Source: Alopecurus myosuroides (Eukaryota; Streptophyta; Magnoliopsida; Poales; Poaceae). Taken from it: a stretch of DNA of 64,000 bases. A model generated the notes under the pieces. That model saw nothing but the letters and a program-made list of their open reading frames with translations. It made no database searches and was not told the origin of the DNA. Positions 55,293-64,000 of this stretch are shown here, in pieces. Where the stretch lies: contig CM054062.1 in assembly GCA_028641055.1 (NCBI GenBank), positions 10,071,638-10,135,637 on the forward strand, written 5' to 3'. Position numbers and translations under genes: made by a program. Numbering within the stretch: position 1 is the stretch's first letter; each line of letters opens with the position of its first letter.

Positions 55293-58200
55293 TTATGATC
55301 GCTTCGGCCGTAACCATGGAGCATCTTCATTATTTAACGGGATGGTGGGGTCAGCTTTCACTATGAAGGGTGGAATTTCAACAAACTTATTATAATCTTC
55401 TGACATGTCTGTCGTGTCCTCGATTCCCACGATGTTTCTTTTCCCTGAGAGAACTATGTGACGCTTCGGCTCATCGTATGATGAATTTGTTTCCTTATTT
55501 TTTCTTTTCTTCGGTCTGGAAGACATGTCCTTCACATAGAAGACCTGAGCCACATCATTGGCTAGGACGAATGGTTCGTCATTGTAACCAATATTGTTGA
55601 GATCCACTGTTGTCATTCCATAAAGCGGGTCTACCTTTACCCCTTCTCCATTCAGGTTGACCCATTTGCACTTGAACAAAGGGACCTTAAAAGAAGGTCC
55701 ATAGTCAAGTTCCCATATCTCCTCTATGTAACCATAGTATGTGTCATTTTTTCCATTCTCGTTTGTTGTATCAAAGCGGACACCACTGTTTTGGTTGGTG
55801 CTCTTCTTATCTTGGGAGCTCGTGTAAAATGTATTCCCATTTATCTCGTACCCTTGAAAACTCCCAATAGTCGAAGATGGTGACCCTGCCAACATGTATA
55901 GCTGATCTTCAACAGTGGTGTCATTTATAAGACGTGTTTGCAACCAACTTCCGAAAGTCTCCATGTGTTCGCGTTTAATCCATGAGTCATCCTTCCCCGG
56001 GTTTGCAGACCGTACAATATTCTTGTGTTCCTCGAGATACGTAGCCATGAACATAGAATTTTTTAGAACTGTGTAGTGTGCTTTGGTCAAAGAATGCCCG
56101 TCCCTAGGTATCATTGTTTTCTTTCCCAGCGTTCCTTTTCCCCTCAGTCTCCCCTCATGCCGCGATTCAGGAACACCAATTGTCTTAAGGTCAGGAATAA
56201 AGTCAACACAGAACCCAATGACCTCCTCTGTTCCATAGCCCTTCGAGATGCTTCCTTCTGGCCTAGCACGGTTATGAACATATTTCTTCAAGACTCCCAT
56301 GAACCTCTCAAAGGGGAACATATTGTGTAGAAATACCGGACCAAGAATATGAATCTCTTCACATAGGTGAACCAGGAGATGAGTCATAATGTTGAAGAAG
56401 GATGGTGGGAACACCAACTCAAAACTAACAAGACACTGGACCACATCCCTCTGTAATCTTGTCAGACTTTCTAGATCGATTACCTTCTGAGATATTGCGT
56501 TCATGAATGCACATAGCTTCACAATGGGTACTCGAACATTTTCCGGTAGAAGCCCCCTCAATGCAATCGGAAGCAACTGCGTCATAATCACGTGGCAGTC
56601 ATGAGACTTCAGGTTTTGGAATTTTTTCTCTGCCATGTTTATTATCCCCTTTATATTCGACGAGAAGCCAGACGGAACCTTGATACTGTAAAGGACTTCA
56701 AAGAATATTTCCTTCTCTGCTTTAGTAAGAGCGTAGCTGCTTAAGTAATGGCGCCTATCTGTGTGCTTGTTGCTTGGGTCTTTCATACGTTGCTGGTCCT
56801 CCCATGCTTCTGGCGTATCTTTGGACTTCCCATACACGCCCAGGAAGCATAGAAGATTGACACAAAGATTCTTTGTCACGTGCATCACGTCGATCGAAGA
56901 CCGGACCTCTAAAACTTTCCAATAGGGTAGCTCCCAAAATATAGATTTCTTCTTCCACATGGGTGCGCGCTTATCAGGGCCGTACGGAACTGGTTGGCTG
57001 CCAGCAGCCTTACCAAAGATTACTTCTAGGTCCTTGACCATATCGAATATATCATTACCACTACGCAGCTCAGGCTTCTTCCGGTTATCTGCCTCACCTC
57101 TGAAATGGTTCCCTCCTTTATTTCTTACGGGATGCTTGATCGGAAGAAATCTACGATGCCCCAGGTATACAACCTTTTTACATTTATCCAAAAAAACACT
57201 GTCAGTATTATCTAAACAGTGTGTGCATGCATTGTATCCCTTGTTTGTATGTCCGGAAATGTTACTAAGAGCAGGCCAATCATTGATGGTTACGAAAAGC
57301 AACGCCCGTAGGTCAAATGGCTTTTGTTCGTTCTCATCCCACACACGTACACCTGGTTTGCCCCACAATTGTAAGAGTTCTTCCACTAATGTCCTTAGAT
57401 ACACATCAATGTCGTTGCCAGGCTGCCTCGGGCCTTGGATGAGAACTGACATCATAATGAACTTGCGCTTCATGCACAACCAAGGAGGAAGGTTGTACAT
57501 ACATAGAGTTACAGGCCAAGTGCTATGACTGGAGCTCTGCTCCCCAAGAGGATTAAAGCCATCTGTACTTATACCAAACCATAAGTTTCTCGCCTCTCTT
57601 GCAAAGTCTGGGTAGTCTCTCTCGATCTTTCTCCACTGCGATCCATCGGCGGGGTGCCTTAACTTTCCGTCTTTCTTACGGTCTTCTTTGTGCCATCGCA
57701 ACAACCTAGCATGCTCTTTGTTTCTAAACAGACGTTTCAGCCGTGGTATTATAGGAGCATACCACATCACCTTAGCAGGAACCCTCTTACGCGGGGGCTC
57801 GCCGTCAACATCACCAGGGTCATCTGCTCAGATCTTATACCGAAGTGCAGTGCATATCGGACATTCATCCAAATTCTCATACTTCTCACCGCGGAAGAGG
57901 ATGCAGTCATTAATGCATGCATGTATCTTCTGCACATCTAATCCTAGAGGACAGAGAGCTTTCTTTGCTTCGTACGTACTCTCAGGCAATTCGTTATCCT
58001 TTGGAAGTTTTGGCTTCATTAGTTGAAGTAAACTCTCAAATGCCTTGTCAGTCACACCGTTCTGTGCCTTCCATTTCAGCAACTCCAGTGTGGTACCGAG
58101 CTTTGTGCTACCATCTTCGCAATTTGGGTACAACAATTTTTTGTGATCCTGTAACATGTTGTCCAGTTTCAACCTCTCCAATTTGTTTTCACAGTCTTCC

Positions 58201-58622
58201 CTTGCATCAGCAATAACTCGGCCAAGATCATCATCGGGGTCTTCTGATGCCTGTTCTTGATCACCTCCTTCTTCTCCATTCTCTTCCATTGCAGTATCGT
58301 CGTATTCAGGGAACAAAGGATCTTCTTCTTCATCATCGTCTTCCATCACAACCCCTCTTTCTCCATGCTTCGTCCAGCAATTATAGCTGGGCATGAAACC
58401 TCTCCGAAGTAGATGGCCGTGAATGATTCTTTCGGAAGAGTGCTCTCTGACGTTCCGGCAATCAACACATGGGCAACACATGAAGCCATTATCTTTGTTC
58501 GCCTGAGCTACAGCAAGAAATGCATTCAGGCCTGCCATATACTCGGAAGTGCGTCGGTCACCATACATCCATCGCTGTCGTGCATCCAGCTGCATCGTAT
58601 AATTAAGTTTATCAAAATACAT
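55293..58622 (-). pseudogene. CACTA transposase (TNP2/TnpD type) with one premature stop
   Basis: The reading begins at 58622. A transposase-associated domain comes first (about residues 16-60; WMYGDRRTSEYMAGL and CCPCVDCRN), then an acidic linker. A TGA at 57828-57830 follows RYKI; the frame then continues unbroken to 55293. The second part has the catalytic TNP2 core (FGISTDGFNPLG, NDWPALSNISGHTNKGY, SIDVMHVTKNLCVNLL), a DUF4218-type block (LCEEIHILGPVFLHNMFPFE) and a DUF4216-type block (FKVPLFKCKWVNLNG). The end is basic and acidic. Change of CGA to TGA in a CpG explains the stop. The enzyme would cut and rejoin CACTA ends, but this copy lacks the intact protein. Confidence 0.93.
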
Positions 58623-59130
58623 TACAATAACATATTAATACGACAAATACCACTTTTTTATGTATCAGTTACAGATGAAAAAGATAAGTTTGTTAACCTC
58701 GGTCGAAGATACCATTTTTAGTGAGCTTATGTGCGGTTCGGGAATTTCGTCGAACACCTCGTGTGCATAGTAAAATAAAACACACTAACACCACACTCTC
58801 TCACACCTCCAAGCAAAAAAAAAGATGGAAGGGGGGAGGGGCTGGGGCAGTATATATAGGGGAAGGGGGGCATTGGTCCCGGTTCGTGGACTGAACCGGG
58901 ACAAATGTTCATGCGCGTGCCACGTGGCATGTGGCTAGGCATTGGTCCCGGTCCGTGGCACGAGCCGGGACCGATATGTCCCCCACGAACCGGGACCAAT
59001 GCCCCCAGGCGATTCCTGTTAGCCCGGGCGCACGAACCGGGACCAAAGCATGGCATTTGTCCCGGATTCGGTTGCAACCGGGACAGCTGCCCCCTGGCCC
59101 CCTGGACGAGAGGGGTTGTTTCCACTAGTG
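58623..59130 (-). repeat. Right end of the CACTA element: promoter side and subterminal repeats
   Basis: Many GGTCCCGG/CCGGGAC motifs occur at about 58870-59095. A TATA-like TATATATAGG (58850-58860) reads outward on the plus strand. On the minus strand this segment leads to the transposase start. The inverted terminal CACTAGTGGAAACA ends at 59130. Confidence 0.8.
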
Positions 59131-60354
59131 TAGCCTAGTAGGTGTTGTTTCTACTAAACTTTCCATAAATTGATTGATTCGAAGACAAGATTGGAGTGCT
59201 CATGAAATGGTGTCTACCCTTGCTCACCTCCCTCCGCCCTCCATCGCCACCCTCCCCCTCGATCGCCGTCACCCCCCTCGCTCCCCCTTCTCCGCTCGAC
59301 TCCTAGTCGTCATGCGCCCGAGGTCGGGGGCAAGCTGTCAACCGATGAGTTCGAGGTTGCGTCGTGCGCCTCCACCACCGCTTCCGGTGGTTTCTCGCCG
59401 CCGCGATCGTTCGAGGAATCTTTATGCGTTCCTCCTTCCCCTGCTTTCCAGCGACACGTGTTGATTGCGTCCCCCACCTGATTCCCCTCTCCGTCCAGGC
59501 CAAGATCTACGCCGTCGAGCTCTCGCGGCCATGCTAGTACAGTCATGGTTGGGGGCGGGGAGGGGGGGATCCGGGTGGATCTCCGATCGTCGTCGGTAGA
59601 TTACGTTCCGCCATGCCCGGGTGATCTCATGGTGTTCCCCATGCTCGGCGCGGGCGGGACGGGCTCCAGTTCAAAGCCTGGTGGCCCTGGCGTTTGGTCG
59701 TGCATGTCCCCATTAGTCAGCGACTCTCGGGTTGACGAAGACGGGGTCAAGTAATTCTTCGGCCAACTATGGGTAATTCCGTCATTCCCCATCCAGCGGC
59801 GCTCTTCTAGTCGCTTCTTCTGCTGGATCGAGAAGGGGATCCCGACGAGGAGATCACCATCAACCATTGCTTCCCCGCCTCTAGATCTGCCCTCCTCCAC
59901 CACTGTCCTCGTTTGTTCTGACATAATTCGCCACGGCAAGGGCCTCCATCCTTTGTGAAGGTGCTCTACAGCAAGATGTAGGCTGGGAATTCGTTTGTCG
60001 GCCGTGGGCGGGGGCGCGGTGGGGCGTCCCAGGCGCCTCCTCTTTAGGTGCCGCCGTCGAGCGGGCCTTCACCAGCTCCTGCAGCAGACGCGCCTGCTTC
60101 CACCCTCGTTTCTCCCCCAAGCCTCCTCAAGCCAAGGGTCATGCAGCTCAGAGGTAAAATTGCTATCCTCCGCAGCGTTACCAGAGCTATTCTCGCAAAC
60201 CAAGCGGCGTTCAAGAAGGGGGTCAGGGGTCTAGGTCAGCTCAGGTGCCGGTGTCGTCCGGTGGTTCGTAGCAGCCTCAAGCTTCTACTGCTTCAGCTAT
60301 ATCTGGGTCTTCTCAGTCTGCGAGCTCTGAGGTTCCTATCCTCACGGAACAAAT

Positions 60355-61684
60355 CATCGATCCCAGGTACATCAAACTCACTTGTTTCAATTGCGGAGAC
60401 CCTGACCACTTCATTGGTAACTGCATCAAGCCCAAGCTTTGTTTCATTTGCAACCTACCTAGCCACCCTATCCACTCATGCCTATAATGGTACAAAGTTC
60501 ATCCGAATGATGAGTATTTAGGTAGTGGTAATCTAGGGCTAGGTTTTTATCACATTGAAGTTCCAGCAGAAAATGAAACCAAGTGTCTTAACTTTGCAAA
60601 TTGTGGTCTAATTTCTATGAGGAAAGGCGTGATTTATGTTTCAGATCTTGAGGCCAATCTCATTTCCATCTCCTACAAGGATAAGGCCTTGCCTTGGCAA
60701 ATCAGGGAACGGGAGCCGTAATCGTTCCTTGTTTGTTTCCCTCCATGGAAGAAGGTGAAGGATCTAAGTGAGTTTCCATCTTTTGACTTGGAAAAGGAAG
60801 GAGTTACAGTCAAGATAACAGCCTGGGATGGAGACATCAAGCCTTATGGGTACTTGGATGAACTATGGGTCACTGTCAAAGGAATTCCTCCCAAGTGGTG
60901 TGCTGGGAAAACATTTGGCCAGGTTGCATCCATCATGGGTGTGCTGGCTGATGTGGACTGGGCAACCCTCTTCAAATCCTTCTATTCTAATGTTAAAATG
61001 CTAGTGGAAGTAAAGGACAGAACCAAGATTCCCCCTCAAAGGGTGGTGGAGATGAATCAAACATTTTACCCACTGTCTATATCCATTGATGGCCCTGCTT
61101 TGGAAGCTTCCAACTCCCCAGGTGATGGTCCTAATGGTAGCCTTCCAGTTGCTAGAACTTCTACTGATATGGAAACTGATCACTCCTCTAGGTCCGCTCT
61201 CCTCCCCTTGCAAACAGTGTTGGGCTTCCTTCAAGCAGTGAGCTACATAAACACAATGGTAAAAAGGTGATGGAGGATGATTGTATTAGCTGCCCTGAGA
61301 TGTCTACTATGCCTCATTGCTCTACCCCAACTAGTTCCTTGCTTCTATCAAAAAAAAAAAAAACTGGTTCCTTGCCAAGTAAGTTGGATTATGGTAGTTT
61401 AGATGATGGTGTGTGGGACTGGGAGGGACCTAAGTCTAAACTAACTCATATTGATGTTGAAGTTGTTGAGGCTGAATGTATCTTACATGTGGGTTCCACT
61501 ATCATCAACTTAGCTTACTGTAAGGACCTCCTGGATGCTGGGGATACAGATGAAGATAGCCCTGATGAAGAGGAGGCTTGCCCTAAGTCTCTTGATACTC
61601 ACTCGGTGGATCAACTCAGTGGTTTGAAGAGGACCCTGGTGCCTTTCCTAGATGATGCTTCTGCTACTATCCCAAAACCCCCTC
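60355..61684 (+). pseudogene. LINE ORF1 (zinc knuckle and DUF4283-like), several stops
   Basis: A frame with two clustered knuckles (CFNCGDPDHFIGNC and CFICNLPSHPIHSC) meets TAA at 60485-60487 and again at 60719-60721. It continues into a DUF4283-like domain (ELWVTVKGIPPKWCAGK ... RTKIPPQRVVEMN). A further change of frame near 61260 leads to an acidic segment (DEDSPDEEEA) up to the solo LTR. Upstream sequence (59545-60350) has broken frames, probably the ORF1 N-terminus. Order and type match ORF1 of the LINE at 46447-49574, but this copy is older and more damaged. Confidence 0.75.
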
Positions 61685-63281
61685 TGATGGCTGATGTTGG
61701 TAAACCCCAAGAGAAAGGTTGTGAAGAGTACAGCGGCAAGTTTTCCCTCAAAAAAGAAACCAAGGTTGAATCGACCAGTAGGAGAACAAGTAATCTTTGA
61801 AGGTTGATGCAGCTGAGGTGGCAGGGCGCACTACCGGTTTAGCAGCAACGTGGAACCTACACAACACAATCAAATCACTTTGCCTCGACGAAGCAGTGAG
61901 GTTGTCAATCTCACCGTTTTTGCTGAACACGAAGAGGTTAACCGTATCGTGTGGAAAACAATGTGAGAACAGTATGAAAGCAGTAGCAGCAGTGTGAAAA
62001 CAGTGTAAGCAGGTGAAAGCAGTGGAAACAGTGTGTGTATTATCAGTATGAGAAAATGAACCAGTGTCCATAGTTCACTAGAGGTGTCTCTCCATAAAAG
62101 ATAGCTAACGTGGGTGGTGAATAAATTACAGCTGGCCAATTGACAGATAAAAAACATGTATGACATAAAGATTACTATAAGATTCATGCGGGCAACAACA
62201 AAATAAATAGATCGTCATCCAACTGCATCTATGTCTAATAATCCAGCCTTCGAATATCATCTGAACAAACGTTGGGTATTAAGTTGCAAGCAACGAACAA
62301 TAGCAGTAAGAAAAGTGTGTAATCTAAACGATGTAAGCTAAGTAAACATCGTTGTTTTCTCCCTAATGGCAACATCATATCCTCCGTCTGTCACATTTCT
62401 GTCACTCGAGCACAGATGCAAAGGAGGCATGAACTCACTATCGAGCATAAATACTCCCTCTTGGAGACACTAGCATCTACTTGGCCAGAGTATCTACTAA
62501 CAAAGGAGATCATGCAAGATCATAAATAACATACACATGAAGATAACATGATAGATTGATAATCAACAGACATATCATTCAATAATCATCGGATCCCAGC
62601 AAACACAACATGTAGCATTACAAATAGATAATCTCGATCATGTGAGGCAACTCACGAGATATAAACATGAGGCATAAGGTGGATAGTACAACAATCTAGC
62701 TACTGCTATGGACCCTAGTCCAAGGATGAACTACTCACGCATCACTCCGGAGGCGGGTATGGTGGTGTAGACCCCTCCGGTGATGAATTCCCCTCCCGGC
62801 AGGGTGTCGGGGAGAGCTCCAAAACACTCCTGATCTCGGGTTGACGATGACGGCAGCCTCGGGTGTTTCTCAGGATGAAGTGGTATATTTTTAGGGTTGA
62901 AATATCAGGGGGAATAATTACGTGAAAGGGCGATGGTGGTGGATTCCCGAAGGGCCGATACCACCGCAGGCGCGGGCAGAGGGCACGCTGCCCTATGGTG
63001 CGGCCCCCATGTGGCCCCATCCGGGCCTCTTCGGGACTCCAGGGAACCTCCGGGAATTCTAAGACTTCCGGGCTTCGAATTTTCCAATTTCGAGAATATT
63101 TCCAGAACAATTTTGTGAAACTAAAAACATCAGAAAACAAGGAACTGGCTCTGTGGCATCTTGTCAATAAGTTAGTCCAGAAAATCGATAAAAATGACAT
63201 AAAGTGTAAGGAGAACATGTAGCACATGGCATGAAAACAACATGGAACATCAGAAATTATAGATACGTGTATGACGTATCA
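61685..63281 (-). mobile_element. Solo LTR, 1597 bp
   Basis: On the minus strand it begins TGATACGTCATAC (63281) and ends with ...CCATCA (61685). It is flanked by the 5-bp target duplication CCCTC on both sides (61680-61684 and 63282-63286). It aligns along its whole length with 16000-17590. No interior is present, so the two LTRs of an insertion recombined and left one. Removing it rejoins the LINE ORF1 frame exactly. Confidence 0.95.
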
Positions 63282-63492
63282 CCCTCCTCAAACCAAGAAG
63301 TCAAAATGGGGTCCTACTGTTGCTGCTAGAAGGAGTGATAGGAATCATGGTGCACAAAATATTATGGAGAAAGCTGAAAAGTATCAAATGAAGAAGAATC
63401 TGGAGATGCCTCCCACCTTTAAAGGTAACTCTTTTGCTTTGCTTGAATCTAATGTCCTTGACGACATGCTAGATAATGTTAACATAGTGTGA
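63282..63492 (+). pseudogene. LINE ORF1 C-terminal part beyond the solo LTR
   Basis: In the frame that precedes the insertion it reads QTKKSKWGPTVAARRSDRN, a basic motif usual at the end of plant LINE ORF1, and ends at TGA 63490-63492. Confidence 0.8.
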
Positions 63493-63544
63493 GGATCTTC
63501 CCAGAATGAGGAAAATGTAATTATTCAGCAGCTTGTTGATGTGA

Positions 63545-64000
63545 GATTGCTCTCAATCAAAAGTTTGCATTGGACACTCTTGCTGCAGACGTGTTCAATA
63601 GTCTTGTTCCCATCAAAGTGGGGGATGGCAAGAGGACACTTTTTTGGAAGGACAGATGGATTGGAGGTATGGCCATCCAGGATTTAGCCCCCCTTCTGCG
63701 AGCTGCGGTGATTGCTAGAAACACCAACAAGAGAACTGTGGAGGAAGCTCTAAGGGATAACCGTTGGACTTCGGATGTTAGGGGAGTGTGGTCCGACGCA
63801 ATGCGCTCCCAAGGCGTAAGGCTGTGGCTAGCCATCCAGGAGTTGCCACGAGATGATACCAAAGAGGACGAGTTTGAGTGGCCGGCTGCGGCTTCTGCGA
63901 GATACTCTGCAAGTTCCACCTACAAGGCTTTGTTGCAGGGGCAAATACGTTTCCCCTTAGCAAGTGGAGTCTGGAAGTGCTGGGCGCCATTGAAGTGCAA
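63545..64000 (+). pseudogene. LINE ORF2 C-terminal remnant
   Basis: About 50 bases after ORF1 ends, a plus-strand frame gives VGDGKRTLFWKDRWIGG, then ARYSASSTYKALLQG, then WAPLKC at the window edge. These are blocks from the region after reverse transcriptase, up to the zf-RVT motif. In the complete LINE at 42.7-49.7 kb they lie about 950 residues into ORF2. Endonuclease and reverse transcriptase have been deleted. Confidence 0.85.

Larger units (their letters stand above)
51513..59130 (-). mobile_element. CACTA (En/Spm-like) DNA transposon, 7618 bp
   Basis: The ends are CATTAGTGGAAACA (left; CACTA mutated at base 3) and CACTAGTGGAAACA (right, inverted), with the 3-bp target duplication TAG on both sides (51510-51512 and 59131-59133). 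Both ends carry the subterminal GTCCCGG/CCGGGAC motifs that bind the CACTA transposase complex. Inside are a plus-strand gene (52244-53293), a captured FAR1-like fragment (53923-54809) and a TNP2-type transposase (55293-58622) broken by one stop. Confidence 0.96.
59190..64000 (+). mobile_element. Second L1-type LINE, internally deleted and interrupted, runs off the window
   Basis: From about 59190 a GC-rich leader of LINE type begins. ORF1 pieces follow (60355-61684 and 63282-63492), then directly the C-terminal part of ORF2 (from about 63545). Endonuclease and most of reverse transcriptase are missing. A solo LTR splits ORF1. The true 5' end and any target duplication were not found. Confidence 0.8.

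Noticed and set aside
1..64000. tRNA, rRNA or microRNA genes
   Set aside because: I looked for cloverleaf-type A and B boxes and long hairpins outside the elements and saw none I could support by eye; a tRNA scan would be decisive.

Overview
The window looks like a gene-poor, repeat-filled stretch of a large grass genome, most likely Triticeae (wheat, rye or barley group). Four things point there: LTR elements nested in one another, a CACTA transposon with the subterminal repeats typical of these grasses, L1-type LINEs, and intron-containing genes with plant splice sites. There are no operons or CRISPR arrays. I found one convincing host gene, a VQ-motif regulator at 41121-41714. Nearly everything else belongs to mobile elements, whose ends I could often fix to the base from target-site duplications (TSDs) and paralogous empty sites.

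Layout. 1-15388 is a minus-strand, LARD-like LTR retrotransposon with about 6 kb LTRs (the 3' LTR is cut by the window edge) and a short gag-only interior. A 1685-bp LTR mini-element carrying an IQ-motif ORF sits inside its 5' LTR. 15389-19446 and 29328-29487 hold older LTR debris. A young intact-ended Gypsy element (19447-29327, TSD GTCTT, LTRs differing at 3 of 573 bases) is inserted there; it keeps gag, protease and part of RT, and carries a complete six-exon gene in antisense with its own TATA box. An assembly gap (29488-29587) and a Helitron 3' end (to 29721) follow. 29722-32456 is a direct repeat pair flanking unclassified DNA and an LTR fragment.

32457-41714 is the VQ gene, split in its 5' leader by an 8240-bp Mutator-like element (MULE; 32800-41039, TSD CCTAGAATC, 108-bp terminal inverted repeats with one mismatch). 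The MULE has a two-exon MuDR-type transposase gene, a convergent two-exon GRF-zinc-finger/membrane protein gene, a third unrecognised 135-residue ORF, and a Stowaway MITE. 42.7-49.7 kb is a nearly complete minus-strand L1-type LINE. 51513-59130 is a CACTA element (TSD TAG) with a transposase broken by one stop, an extra plus-strand gene, and a captured FAR1-like fragment. 59.2-64.0 kb is a second, internally deleted LINE interrupted by a solo LTR (61685-63281, TSD CCCTC).

How the parts interact: the MULE separates the VQ promoter from its coding sequence and brings its own promoters and cargo. The young Gypsy copy probably moved using enzymes from another element. The CACTA and LINE copies are disabled by few, mostly single-base lesions.
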